64,000 nucleotides of DNA, from the NCBI RefSeq assembly GCF_003289645.1, contig NZ_QLYX01000002.1:124001-188000 (forward strand), read 5' to 3'. Below the pieces are notes generated by a model. It did no database searches and was not told the DNA's origin. It saw nothing but the letters and a program-made list of their open reading frames with translations. Position numbers and translations under genes: made by a program. The DNA comes from Actinomadura craniellae (lineage in GTDB: Bacteria; Actinomycetota; Actinomycetes; Streptosporangiales; Streptosporangiaceae). Shown one piece after another: positions 15,450-25,062 of this stretch (position 1 is its first letter; the number at the start of each line of letters is the position of its first letter).

Positions 15450-17866
15450 GCGCGCCGCGAAGCGGGGACGCCCCCCGATGGCGCCTGTACCCCCCGCTCC
15501 TCCTGCGCCGGGCCGGGTTCGACACCGGCCTGCTGGAACGCCTCGCCGACCCGGAGGTGCTCCAGGCGGCCGCGGAGCATCAGCGGCGGCTCCACGAGCG
15601 GGAGGAGCAGCGTTCCCGCCTGCTGCAGGAGGAGATTCCCAAGGCCGTGGCCCGCGCCTCGGCCGAGGGCGACCGGAACGCGCTGCGGGCCCTGTCCGGC
15701 CTGCGCAGCCGTGTGGGGCGGCGCCGCCCGGCGGGTGACGCCGCCCGGCACGGCGAGCTGGCCGGCCCGGTCGCGGGCTACGCGGCGGCGCTCGACGCGG
15801 AGCACGCCGCGTTCGAACGGCTCCGGTCCGCCGTCGAGGCCGAGTCGTCCGCCCGCGGGGCCCGGCTGGCCGGCGTCCTGGCGGAGCCCCGAGTCCAGGA
15901 CGCCCTCGTCCAGCTCGCGCCCTCGTTCTTCGCCCACACCCGGCGCTGGCTGGCCCGCCCGGAGCGGGCCGGGGCCTCGACCGCCAAGGAGCGCGGCTTC
16001 GCCCGGCGCGCGTACCTGTACTGCCAGCGGCTCGCGGCCAAGAACGAGACGACGAGTTTCTTCGGCCCGCTGGTGCACGGCCGGGTCGAGCCGGGCGCCA
16101 CGGGCATCGGGTTCGGGGCCGAGACCGACGCCGGGTTCACCGCGGCCGAGGCGTTCGTCGCGTTCTGGGCGGTGAGCGCGCTGGCGCGGGCCATGGCCGC
16201 CGACCACCGCGTGACCGACCGGGTTCCGGTCACCCTGGTCCCCGCCTGCCGCCTGGAGCCGGCCGGCCTCGTCCTCCCCGCGGGCCGGCGGATCCCCCTG
16301 GCCGGCGCCCATCGCCGGCTGGCCGGCGCGATCGACGGGGTCCGCGGGACACCCGAGCTGGCCGAGGCGGCCGGGCTCGACCCGGCGGCCGCCCGGCGGC
16401 TACTCGCCCGGCTCGCCCGGGCGGGGGCCGTCCGCACCTGGCCCGAGCCGCCCTCGACCGCCCCCCGCCCCCTCGACGTGCTGATCGAGGACGCCCGGGC
16501 GCTGGCCGCCGGCACCGAATGGCCCGACCGGCTGCGGGACCTGCGGGACCTCGCCGCCGGATACGCGGACGCCGACGGCGCGGACCGGCGGCTGGCCGCG
16601 CTCGAACGGGTCGAGCGGGCGTTCGTCGAGCTCACCGACACCGAACCCCGGCGGGCCGGCGGGCAGATGTACGCCGACCGGACGGTCGTCTCCCTCGACA
16701 CCCGGGGGGACCAGACCCCCGTGCTCGTCGGCGGTGACGTCGCCGGGCGGTGGGAGCAGCAGCTCGGCCCCGTCCTCGACCTGGCGGGGCACTACGGCGC
16801 CCTGCGCCGGCAGGCGTGCCTGGACCTGTGCGCCGCGGTCCTGCGGGAGGCCGGAACGGACCGGCTGCCCTACGACGCGCTGATCCCCCGGATGCAGGAC
16901 CCCGAGCAGCTGGCCCGGTTCGCCGGCCCGGCGCAGGAGCTGGCCGGCGAACTGGCGGAGCTGGTGGAGCGGCGCCGCGACGGCGTGCAGGCCACGCTGG
17001 ACCCCGAGGAACTGCGGCGGCTCGTTCCCGACACCGGCGAACCGTGCTTCGCCAGCCCCGACCTGATGCTGGAGCGCCGGCCCGGCGGGCCGGACCTGCT
17101 GGTCCTCGGCGAGCTGCACCCCTACGTGTTCGCCTGGGGTTCCCAGGGCCTGTTCAGCGACGACCCCGACCGGTTGCGGGCGGCGTTCACCGCCGACCTG
17201 TCACCGTGGGGCGGCGCCGCGCGGCTGGCCACCGTGGTGCGGCGGCGGCGGCACAAGGGGCTCGTCGCCGAGTGGTTCCCGGGCCGGTTCGTGGAGGTCA
17301 CGGCGGTCGCCGCCCGGGACCGCCGCCGGACGTCGCCGATCACCGACCTGGTGGTGCGGCTGGTCGACGGGACGCCCCGGCTGTCCGGGCCGGACGGTGA
17401 CCTGGTGCTCTACGCCGGCGAGGACGACCACCCGCACCTGCGCGCCTTCGCCGCGCCCGCCGCGGTGCTGCCGCCCGTCCGGGCCGGCGGCTCCGTGTCC
17501 CTCGTCGTCCCCCGCATCGTGGTGGGAGACGTCCTGGTGCAGCGCGCCCGCTGGCGGATCGACGCGGCCGAGCTGGCCCCGCCCGGCTCGCCCCCGGCCG
17601 CCGAGACCTTCCGCGCGGCGCAGGAGGTCCGGGCCCGGCACGGGGTGCCGCGGCACGTCTTCGCCCACGTCCCCGGCGAGCCGAAGCCCATCTGCGTGGA
17701 CCTGGGCGTCCCGGTCGCCGTGGAGACGCTCGCCGCGCTGGCCGGCCGGGCCGGGGGCGCCGTCGAACTGGTCGAGATGCGGCCCGCGCCGGACGCGCTG
17801 TGGCTGCACCGCCGGGGCGGACCGACCACCTCGGAGTTCCGGCTCGCGCTGCGGAGGGTGCCGTGA
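15446..17866 (+). CDS. Lantibiotic-dehydratase-like protein, probable PEARL (copy 2)
   Basis: An 806-residue LanB-fold protein, coupled by ATGA to the TPR gene. The core motif YCQRLAAKNETTSFFGPLVHG lies near residue 190 and the closing motif EPKPICVDLGVPVAVETL at about 750; the protein then ends with ELVEMRPAPDALWL...EFRLALRRVP. No elimination domain follows, as in the other three copies. QMYADRTVVSLDTR at about residue 405 corresponds to a conserved tRNA-domain strand also seen in copies 1, 3 and 4. Its probable activity is transfer of an amino acid from charged tRNA to the scaffold C-terminus; which amino acid cannot be told. Confidence 0.82.
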   Translation: MSAPRSGDAPRWRLYPPLLLRRAGFDTGLLERLADPEVLQAAAEHQRRLHEREEQRSRLLQEEIPKAVARASAEGDRNALRALSGLRSRVGRRRPAGDAARHGELAGPVAGYAAALDAEHAAFERLRSAVEAESSARGARLAGVLAEPRVQDALVQLAPSFFAHTRRWLARPERAGASTAKERGFARRAYLYCQRLAAKNETTSFFGPLVHGRVEPGATGIGFGAETDAGFTAAEAFVAFWAVSALARAMAADHRVTDRVPVTLVPACRLEPAGLVLPAGRRIPLAGAHRRLAGAIDGVRGTPELAEAAGLDPAAARRLLARLARAGAVRTWPEPPSTAPRPLDVLIEDARALAAGTEWPDRLRDLRDLAAGYADADGADRRLAALERVERAFVELTDTEPRRAGGQMYADRTVVSLDTRGDQTPVLVGGDVAGRWEQQLGPVLDLAGHYGALRRQACLDLCAAVLREAGTDRLPYDALIPRMQDPEQLARFAGPAQELAGELAELVERRRDGVQATLDPEELRRLVPDTGEPCFASPDLMLERRPGGPDLLVLGELHPYVFAWGSQGLFSDDPDRLRAAFTADLSPWGGAARLATVVRRRRHKGLVAEWFPGRFVEVTAVAARDRRRTSPITDLVVRLVDGTPRLSGPDGDLVLYAGEDDHPHLRAFAAPAAVLPPVRAGGSVSLVVPRIVVGDVLVQRARWRIDAAELAPPGSPPAAETFRAAQEVRARHGVPRHVFAHVPGEPKPICVDLGVPVAVETLAALAGRAGGAVELVEMRPAPDALWLHRRGGPTTSEFRLALRRVP

Positions 17867-20217
17867 TGGACGAGCTGACGAGACCCCGTCCCGCCGGGCG
17901 ACCGGTCGCCGAGCCCGGCGGGACGGACTGGTCCCTGCTGCCCACCCTCGTGGTCCGCAGCACGGGCTTTCCCTGGCAGGTGCTGGACGGGCTGGCGTTC
18001 ACCGAGAGCGCGGAGGCCCTCGCCGAACTCGTGCGCCTGGAGCGCGCGGCGGCGGCCGTCGTGGCGGTCACACCGTTCGGCGGGCGGCTCACCCGGGGCG
18101 CCCGGGCCCGGCTGCGGAACCTGCGGCCGCTGCCCGAGGACGCGCCCGTCGACCCGGTCGCGCTCGCCCGCTGGAACGCGCTCACCGGCCGGATCGAGGG
18201 GCTGCGCAAGGAGGTCACGGCCGCGGTGGAGCGCGACGCCGGGTCCGTCCAGGAGGCGTTGCGACGGCTGGCCGCCGACGAACGCTTCCTCGACGCGGTG
18301 GCCTGCTCGTCCCCGGCCGCCTTCCGCGACCTGCGCCGGGGCGCCCGGGGGGCACGGATACGGCGCCAGATCGCGGCCTACGCCCAGCGGTTCTGTGCCA
18401 AGTGCGAGACGATGAGCTTCTTCGGGCCCATCAACTACGGGCGGGTGGAGCCGGACCTGACCGGCCCCGCGCGGATGGAGTGGTCGGGCCACCGGAACTG
18501 CCCGGAGCGGCGCGCCTTCACCGCGGCCCGGGTCGGCGACGCCCTCCAGGCCGCGCTCCTCGCCCATCCGGCGGCGGCCGGGCGGCTGGTCCCGCGGCGC
18601 AAGACCTGGGCCGGGCCGGTGCCCGCCGGCGGCGATCCGCTGGTGCCGGACGTGGTGGGCCGGGCCGACGGGCGGCGCGACGTCACCGAGATCGCCGCGC
18701 TGCTGGACGTGCCGGTCCGGCAGGTCGCCGCCGCCACCGCCACGGCGATGCGGCGCGGCCTGCTGACCCACCGGCTGTGCCCGCCCGCGACGACGACCGA
18801 CCCGCTCGGCTGGGTCCGGGAGCGCCTGGCCGCCGAGCCGTTCCCCGGCGCCGAAGAGCTCACCGGCTCCCTGGACGAGCTCATCGCCCTGCTCGACGCC
18901 CACCCCGGCGCGCCGCCGGAACGGAAGGTGGAGTTGCAGGGGCGCGTCGCCGCGCTGGCCGCCGGCTGGGACGCCGCGGCGACCGGGCCGCGCGAGCCGG
19001 GGGCCGGGGACGCCGCGCGCGGAACCGGGTCGCGCTTCTACAACGACCGGGTCATCGTGCACGAGGCGGCGGTCGGGACGCTGCGGGTGACGGTGGGCGG
19101 CGACCTCGCCCGCGACCTGCGCGGAGCGGTCGGCTCCGTGCTCGACCTGCTGGCCCACGACGCGGAGCTGACCCGGCTGGCGACCAACCGGGCCCTCGCC
19201 GGGCACCTGGGCCGGGGGCGTTTCCCCCTGGTCACCGCCATGCGGCGGAGCGCCGACCTGCCGATCCGGCACAGCGGATGGCTGGCGGAGCTGATCGGCG
19301 CGGCCCTCGCCGAAGCCGGGCCGGACGCCGCCGAGGTGGACCTGGCCGGCCGGGCGGCCGCCCCGCCGCCGGCCGCGCCGGTGCTGTGCTCGGTCGACGT
19401 CATGGCGGGCACCGACGACCTCGCCCGCTACCGCTCCGGCGAGACGCCGCTGGTGCTGGGCGACATCCACGACGCGGCGCTGCTGACCCCGTGGGCGCTC
19501 CAGTTCCACCCCGAGGGGGCCGCCCGCCTGGCCGAGCGCGACGCGGCCGTCCGCGCGGCGCTCGGCGGGACGCGGGCGCTCTCCGTGGTCGGCCGCCGCA
19601 CCACCGGGCTGCCGCCGCTGGAGTTCCCCGGCCTCGTGCTCGAACTGGGCGGCACCAGCGGTGGCACCGCCGCCCGGGTCGCGCTCGACGAGCTGTACGT
19701 CGACAGCGACGGCGAACGGGCCGAGTTGCGGGCCGCCGGCGTGCCCGAACCGCTGATGTTCCACAACGGCGAGCTCGACACCGGATTCCACACCGCGCTC
19801 GCGCTGCCGCGGATCCGCCGGCCCCGGCCGCCCCGGGCGGCGCGGCTGCCCCGGATCAGGCTGGGCAACGTGGTGCTGCTGCGCCGCCGGTGGACCGTCA
19901 CGGTCGACGCGCTGCCCGCGCCGGTCGCCGACGACGGCGAGCGGCTGGCGGCCATGGCCCGGTTCCGGAACCTGGTCGGCCTGCCCCGGCGGTTCTTCGC
20001 CAAGTCCGCCGCCGAGCGCAAACCGATCTACGTCGACACCGCGAGCCCGGTGCTGCTCGACGGCCTCGCGCGGCTGGCGGCCGGCGCCGCGGAGCTGGAC
20101 CTGTCGGAGGTCCTGCCCGACCCGGACGGGCTCTGGCTGCGCGACGGCGACCTGCGTTTCGCGGCGGAACTGCGCTGCGTGTACCTGCGACCGGCGGAAA
20201 CGGCGGAAAGGTCATGA
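17866..20217 (+). CDS. Lantibiotic-dehydratase-like protein, probable PEARL (copy 3)
   Basis: A 783-residue protein of the same family. The core YAQRFCAKCETMSFFGPINYG is near residue 170 and the closing motif ERKPIYVDTASPVLLDGL near 720. FYNDRVIVHEA marks the middle strand. The ATG at 17866 shares one base with the preceding TGA and follows GGAGGG; a GTG three bases earlier is an alternative. Copies 3 and 4 share the FCAK(C/N)ET(M/V)SFFGP core more closely with each other than with copy 1. The short C-terminus again argues for ligase rather than dehydratase activity. Confidence 0.82.
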   Translation: MDELTRPRPAGRPVAEPGGTDWSLLPTLVVRSTGFPWQVLDGLAFTESAEALAELVRLERAAAAVVAVTPFGGRLTRGARARLRNLRPLPEDAPVDPVALARWNALTGRIEGLRKEVTAAVERDAGSVQEALRRLAADERFLDAVACSSPAAFRDLRRGARGARIRRQIAAYAQRFCAKCETMSFFGPINYGRVEPDLTGPARMEWSGHRNCPERRAFTAARVGDALQAALLAHPAAAGRLVPRRKTWAGPVPAGGDPLVPDVVGRADGRRDVTEIAALLDVPVRQVAAATATAMRRGLLTHRLCPPATTTDPLGWVRERLAAEPFPGAEELTGSLDELIALLDAHPGAPPERKVELQGRVAALAAGWDAAATGPREPGAGDAARGTGSRFYNDRVIVHEAAVGTLRVTVGGDLARDLRGAVGSVLDLLAHDAELTRLATNRALAGHLGRGRFPLVTAMRRSADLPIRHSGWLAELIGAALAEAGPDAAEVDLAGRAAAPPPAAPVLCSVDVMAGTDDLARYRSGETPLVLGDIHDAALLTPWALQFHPEGAARLAERDAAVRAALGGTRALSVVGRRTTGLPPLEFPGLVLELGGTSGGTAARVALDELYVDSDGERAELRAAGVPEPLMFHNGELDTGFHTALALPRIRRPRPPRAARLPRIRLGNVVLLRRRWTVTVDALPAPVADDGERLAAMARFRNLVGLPRRFFAKSAAERKPIYVDTASPVLLDGLARLAAGAAELDLSEVLPDPDGLWLRDGDLRFAAELRCVYLRPAETAERS

Positions 20218-21623
20218 TGCTCGTCCTCCCACCGCTCACCGACCCGACCCTGCGCGTCGTCTCGGACACGCCCGTCCTGGACCTCAACGACCACCTCGTC
20301 CACCGGCTGGCCGCACCGGACCGGCTCGACGCCCTGGCCGGCGGGCTCGACACGGCCGGCGCCACCGGCGACCGCGCCCTGCACGCGCTGTTCGCCCGCG
20401 CCGCGGCGGCCGTGCTCCGGGCGGGCCGTCCGGACCGGGCCCGGCTGCGCGCGCTCGGGATGGGGCTGCGCCTGGCCACCGCCGACGACCCCGCGGTCAA
20501 CCTGGCCGTCGACGACGTGGAACTGGTCGGGGGCACCACCCAGCGCAGCCGCGACGTCCTGCGCGCCGTCGCGCGCACCGACCTGTTCGCCGCCGAGGTG
20601 GACCGCGCCCGTGCTGCGCTCACGGACGGCGGCACGCTGCGGATCGTCCTCGACACCGACCAGCAGCTGCCCGGCGCGTTCGCGATCGCGCTCGGGGTGG
20701 GCCCGGAGCACGTGACGATGTGCGGCCGGTTCGCCGTCGAGCACCACGCGGCGCTGGTCCGGATCCCGGAGCTGCGCGGCTGCCGGTTCACCGGCGAGCA
20801 ACCGCCCAGGGAGGTCCGCGCGGAGTGGGCCGGGCCCGGCCCCGCGCCCCGCTGGGCGACCGAACCCGGCGACGTCCCCCGGAACGGTCCCTGGGCGGGC
20901 TGGCTCGACGCCGCCGCCGTGGCGGCTCTCCCCGCGGCGAGCCTGGAGCGCTGCCGGTCGCTGACCGTGACGATCGCCCGGTTGCCCTCCTGGGCCGCGG
21001 TCACGGGCGCGACCGGCGAGACCGCGGACCTGCGGCCGGCCCTCGACCGGCTCCCGGCGGAGGTGCCGGTGGCCGCCGACCTGCTGGTCGGCGCGCCGGG
21101 AGCGGAACCGGAAACCGCCCTCGCCCGGCTGCGCGAACCGGCGGGCAGGGTGCGGCTCGCCGGGCTGCGGCCGTTCCGGGTCCCGGCCGGCGCGCACCGC
21201 TGGCCGGTGGCGGACCGGCCCGCCGACGACCACGACCTGCCGCGCTGGGCCCGGTCCGCGGCCGCCGCGCCGGTGGCGGTGCCGGTGACGGTGCCGGCGG
21301 AACTCGCGGCCGCGGCGGACCTGTATCCGGGCCGGCTCGCCGGAGCCGCCCTGCGCCCGGATCCGGGCGGCGGAGACACGTACTGGGACCCCTCGGCCAC
21401 GGTGGTGCCGGTCCGGGACGCCGATCCCGACGGCCGCGGGCCGGGGACGTTCCTGGTCAGCCTGCGCACCGGGACGGTCATGCGGCTCGCCCCCCGGCTC
21501 GCATCCCTGCTGGAACGGCTGTCGGCGGGCGGCGGCGACGCCCTCGCCGGGCTGCGCGCCGACCGCCGCGCGGCGCTGGTGGACCGGCTGACCAGCGCCG
21601 GGGTGCTGCGAGGTGCGGCATGA
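20214..21623 (+). CDS. Uncharacterised cluster protein, resembling a degenerate B12/radical-SAM enzyme
   Basis: A 469-residue protein (ATGATG start overlapping the TGA of copy 3). The first residues MMLVLPPLTDPTLRVVSDTP and the later LGVGPEHVTMCGRFAVEHH look like the opening and the end of the cobalamin-binding domain of radical-SAM enzymes. The C-terminal FLVSLRTGTVMRLAPRLASL resembles the small winged-helix module often found after RiPP radical-SAM domains. The CxxxCxxC cluster motif is absent; cysteines occur singly. So it is either a catalytically dead scaffold-binding partner or an unrelated fold. It lies between two ligase genes. Identity is uncertain, the gene itself is not. Confidence 0.7.
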   Translation: MMLVLPPLTDPTLRVVSDTPVLDLNDHLVHRLAAPDRLDALAGGLDTAGATGDRALHALFARAAAAVLRAGRPDRARLRALGMGLRLATADDPAVNLAVDDVELVGGTTQRSRDVLRAVARTDLFAAEVDRARAALTDGGTLRIVLDTDQQLPGAFAIALGVGPEHVTMCGRFAVEHHAALVRIPELRGCRFTGEQPPREVRAEWAGPGPAPRWATEPGDVPRNGPWAGWLDAAAVAALPAASLERCRSLTVTIARLPSWAAVTGATGETADLRPALDRLPAEVPVAADLLVGAPGAEPETALARLREPAGRVRLAGLRPFRVPAGAHRWPVADRPADDHDLPRWARSAAAAPVAVPVTVPAELAAAADLYPGRLAGAALRPDPGGGDTYWDPSATVVPVRDADPDGRGPGTFLVSLRTGTVMRLAPRLASLLERLSAGGGDALAGLRADRRAALVDRLTSAGVLRGAA

Positions 21624-23815
21624 CCCGCCGCTGGCGGCTGGGCCGCGTCTTCGTGGTGCGGCACGCCGGGATGCCCTTCGACTGGCTGGAGGGCCTCGGC
21701 GCACCGGAGGAACTGCTCCGCCTCGCCGACGAGGTCATCGACCTCGAGGCGGCGCTGCCGGCCGCGGCGGCGGAGGCCGTGCTGGAGTGCGCCCCCGAGC
21801 GGCTGCCCGCCGCCCGCTCGCAGGCGCACCGGGAGGCAGTCGCCACCTGGCGGGCGGCCGTCGACCACTACCGCCACGCCTACGAGAAGGCCGACGTCTC
21901 GGCCACCGAAGCGCTCCACCTCGTCCTCGACCGGGAGGAGGTGCGCGAGGCCGTCTACCTCTCCAACCCCGACGCGCACCGCAACATGCTCGAACCGTTC
22001 CTCGCCCGCGGCACGGCGCTGAACGCGCGCTGGCGCCGCGCCCGCCGCCAGATGTACACCTACGTCCAGCGGTTCTGCGCCAAGAACGAGACGGTCAGCT
22101 TCTTCGGCCCGATGGCCTACGGGGCCGCCCGGCCCGGCGGGGGCGCCGTGCTGCGCACCGACCTGCACCCCGTCCGCCGCGTCTTCTTCTCGGGCTGGGC
22201 CGCCCGCGAGCTGTGCCGGACGATCGCCCGCTCCCCCCGGCTGCTGCCCGACCTGACGTTCTGCGCGACGGGCGGCGGGCCGGCCGGGGACCCCGTGCTC
22301 GACCGGCTCGGCGGCGAGGGCGCCCGCTTCCGCACCCTCGCCCGCGCCACCGGGATCCCCGCCCGGCGGCTGGCGGAGCGGTTGCGGGCGCTCCTCGCGG
22401 AGGGGCTGGTCGACGTGCGCCTCGGCGGCGGGCCCTACGACCTCGAACCGCTGCACACCCTCCGCCGCCAGCTCGAAGAGCTGCCGGCCACGCCCGACCG
22501 GGACGCCTGGCTCGGGCACGTGGACCGGCTGGAAGGGCTGCGCGCCGCCCTCGAAGCCGCCCCGTGGCCCGACCGCCCGCGCCTGGTGGACGCGCTGGAG
22601 GCGGCGTTCACCGAGGCCACGGGCGCCCCGGCGCGCCGCGGCGCCGGGGCGACCTACGCGGACCGGGCCGTGTTCTTCGAGGAGTGCTCCTCGCGGTTCG
22701 CCCTGGAGGTCGGCGACGACCTGCTGGCGGCGTGGGAGCGACGGCTGGCCCCGGTGCTGGAGATGTGCGTCGCGCACGGGCACACCGCCCAGCGCGCCGC
22801 CGCCGACCGCGTCCTGGCCGCGCTCGGCGACACCGGGGACCTCACCCTGCGGGAGTACGCCGCCCGCACCGGCGCGGCCTTCGACGCCACCGGCGGCTCG
22901 GCCTTCCAGGCCGACCACGCGCCGGTCTACCCGGCGCCGGCGCACGCCGCCGAGACGGCCCGGCTGCGCGCCGCCGCCGGCGCGCTGGCCGGCGACCGCT
23001 ACGCGGTGATCGACCTGTGCCCGCGGGCCGCGGACGCGTCCGGGCTCGCCGGGGCCGGTCTGGTCGTCGCCCGCGTCCACCACCACCTGCTGGTGCAGGG
23101 CTGGCTGGCCGGGATGCACCCCGATCCGGGCGCCTTCGGCGCCGAGGCCGCGGCCTGGGTCGCCGAGCAGGGCGGCCGGCTGGTCGGTCTCGACTTCGGC
23201 CGCCGCAACAAGGGCTACTACCTGTTCCCCGGCCGCCGGGTGGCGCTCCGCCGCCCCTCCTGGACCGACCACGGCCGGGCGGACCTGCTCCGGCCCGAGG
23301 ACGTCGTCGTGCGGCGGGTGCCCGGCGGCCTGCGGATGCGGGATCCCGCGGGCCGCGACGTGTCCGGCTACGTGCCGCTCAGCGACTTCGTGAAGTACCC
23401 GCCGTACGCCGCGCTGTCGCACCCGCAGGTGATGCACCCCTCCTTCACCGGCGACGGCGCCGTGCCGGAGGTCTCGGTGGACGGCGTCGCGGTGCAGCGG
23501 CCGCGCTGGGCGGTCGATCCGGCCCGGCTGACCGCCCGCCGGCCGGAGGCCCGGTTCCTGGAGCTGCGGCGGCTGGCCCGGCGCGCGGGCGTCCGGTTCG
23601 TCTTCTGCCGCAGCGGCCGGGAGCGCAAGCCCTACCTGCTCGACCTCGCCTCCCCGCTCGCGGCGGACCTGGTCGCGCACATCGCCAAGGAGGCGGGCAC
23701 GCTGGTGGCCGAGGCCATGTCCCCCGGTCCCGGTGAACTGTGGCTGCGCGACGACCGCGGCCGCCGCTACACCTGCGAGCTGCGCATGCAGGTCGTGGGA
23801 CGGGACGCCCGATGA
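21620..23815 (+). CDS. Lantibiotic-dehydratase-like protein, probable PEARL (copy 4)
   Basis: A 731-residue protein, the shortest of the four. It starts with RRWRLGRVFVVRHAGMPFDW, where copies 2 and 3 have a similar R-x-G-(F)-(D/W) opening. The core YVQRFCAKNETVSFFGPMAYG is near residue 150 and the closing motif ERKPYLLDLASPLAADLV near 675. TYADRAVFFEECSSRF marks the central strand. ATGA coupling links it to the preceding gene and to the TldD gene after it. All four copies in one window suggest either sequential additions or different amino acid specificities. Confidence 0.82.
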   Translation: MTRRWRLGRVFVVRHAGMPFDWLEGLGAPEELLRLADEVIDLEAALPAAAAEAVLECAPERLPAARSQAHREAVATWRAAVDHYRHAYEKADVSATEALHLVLDREEVREAVYLSNPDAHRNMLEPFLARGTALNARWRRARRQMYTYVQRFCAKNETVSFFGPMAYGAARPGGGAVLRTDLHPVRRVFFSGWAARELCRTIARSPRLLPDLTFCATGGGPAGDPVLDRLGGEGARFRTLARATGIPARRLAERLRALLAEGLVDVRLGGGPYDLEPLHTLRRQLEELPATPDRDAWLGHVDRLEGLRAALEAAPWPDRPRLVDALEAAFTEATGAPARRGAGATYADRAVFFEECSSRFALEVGDDLLAAWERRLAPVLEMCVAHGHTAQRAAADRVLAALGDTGDLTLREYAARTGAAFDATGGSAFQADHAPVYPAPAHAAETARLRAAAGALAGDRYAVIDLCPRAADASGLAGAGLVVARVHHHLLVQGWLAGMHPDPGAFGAEAAAWVAEQGGRLVGLDFGRRNKGYYLFPGRRVALRRPSWTDHGRADLLRPEDVVVRRVPGGLRMRDPAGRDVSGYVPLSDFVKYPPYAALSHPQVMHPSFTGDGAVPEVSVDGVAVQRPRWAVDPARLTARRPEARFLELRRLARRAGVRFVFCRSGRERKPYLLDLASPLAADLVAHIAKEAGTLVAEAMSPGPGELWLRDDRGRRYTCELRMQVVGRDAR

Positions 23816-25062
23816 CCGGCGGCGCGCCCGGGATCCGGCTGTTCGCGGAGCACACCCGCCGCCAGCACCGTGGCTACCGGCCCGACGGCACGGTCGAGGT
23901 CGAGACGACCCGGACCCTGGGCGCCTGCGTCGACCTGCACGAGGGGCCCGGGGACGTGCGGCACCGCTTCGCCGACGGCGACGACCTGCTGCGCGATCCG
24001 CCCGTCCCGCTGCCGGCCGCCGTGGTCGAGCAGGCCCGCGCGGTGCAGGCGGGCCCGGCCTTCGAACTCGGCGAGGAGGACGACCGCGCGCTGCGCGACC
24101 TGGCCCGCGCCACGGGCGCCGGGCTCGGCTGGGCCTGCTACCACCAGCAGGTCCTGGCCGGCGGGCCGGACGGCGTCACCGCCGACCGGCGGCTGGCGGC
24201 CACGCTGGAGGTCTCCCTGCCCGGGGCCGGTCCCGAGGTCGTGCCCTGGCGGGCGGGCGGCGTGGCCGCGGCCGAGGCCGCCTGCGCGCGGGCGCTGGCC
24301 CGCGCCGCGCTGCCCCCGGTGGACCTGCCGCCCGGCGGCGACCTGGTGCTGCCGCCCGGCCGGGCCGGCGCCTTCTTCCACGAGCTGGTCGGCCATCCCA
24401 TGGAGGCCGACGTGCTGGCCAGCGGAACCAGCTACCTGGGCGGCCTGGCGGGCCGGGCGGTGGCCCCGGACTGGCTGACGATCACCGATGGGGCGGTCGG
24501 CGCCCGGCACGGCTACCGCGCGGCGATCGACGACGAGGGGACCCCGACCCGCGAGGTGACGCTCATCGACCGGGGGGTCGTCGGGGAGCCGATGAGCGAC
24601 CGCGCCACCGCGGCCCTGCTCGGCCGGCCCCCCTCCGGGCACGGCCGGCGGCTCGACTACCGCCATCCCGCGATCCCGCGGATGACGCACACCCGCGCCC
24701 GCACCGCCCCGGGCACCCCGGCCGAGACGCCCGACGGCCCGTTCATCGTGCCGTTCGGGCTGCGGATCGAGGCGATGAACATCGCCACCGGGCACTTCGT
24801 GTTCAGCGTCGGCGCCCCGGTGCTGCACGATGCGGCCGGTCCCGTGGGCCGGCTGCCCGCGTTCGACCTGCGCGGGCACGCCCCGCGGGTGCTGGCGGGG
24901 CTCCGGCCCGCCGTCGGCGACCAGGCGGAGTACTTCCGGGCCAGCCGGGGCTGCGGGAAGCTCGGCCAGTTCCCCCTCGTCGTCTCGTTCGCCAACGGCG
25001 GCCTGCTGCTGCCGCGCGATCTCGTCACGGTGGAAGTGACGGGCGGTGACCGGGATGGCTGA
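23812..25062 (+). CDS. tldD: TldD-like metalloprotease
   Basis: A 416-residue zinc protease of the TldD/PmbA family, which degrades leader or carrier peptides in RiPP pathways (microcin B17 is the known case). The zinc motif HELVGH is at residues 190-195 in FFHELVGHPMEAD, followed by the family's DDEGTPTREVTLIDRGVVG segment and the conserved RGCGKLGQFPLVVSFANGG near the C-terminus, which carries a Cys. These are the catalytic-subunit features. It is coupled by ATGA to PEARL copy 4 and overlaps the next gene, a probable TldE partner. Likely job: digesting the scaffold to free the modified residue. Confidence 0.85.
   Translation: MTGGAPGIRLFAEHTRRQHRGYRPDGTVEVETTRTLGACVDLHEGPGDVRHRFADGDDLLRDPPVPLPAAVVEQARAVQAGPAFELGEEDDRALRDLARATGAGLGWACYHQQVLAGGPDGVTADRRLAATLEVSLPGAGPEVVPWRAGGVAAAEAACARALARAALPPVDLPPGGDLVLPPGRAGAFFHELVGHPMEADVLASGTSYLGGLAGRAVAPDWLTITDGAVGARHGYRAAIDDEGTPTREVTLIDRGVVGEPMSDRATAALLGRPPSGHGRRLDYRHPAIPRMTHTRARTAPGTPAETPDGPFIVPFGLRIEAMNIATGHFVFSVGAPVLHDAAGPVGRLPAFDLRGHAPRVLAGLRPAVGDQAEYFRASRGCGKLGQFPLVVSFANGGLLLPRDLVTVEVTGGDRDG

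Noticed and set aside
13462-23815. Classical class I lanthipeptide cluster
   Set aside because: The peptide has no cysteine, there is no LanC-type cyclase in the window, and all four LanB-like proteins end before an elimination domain.
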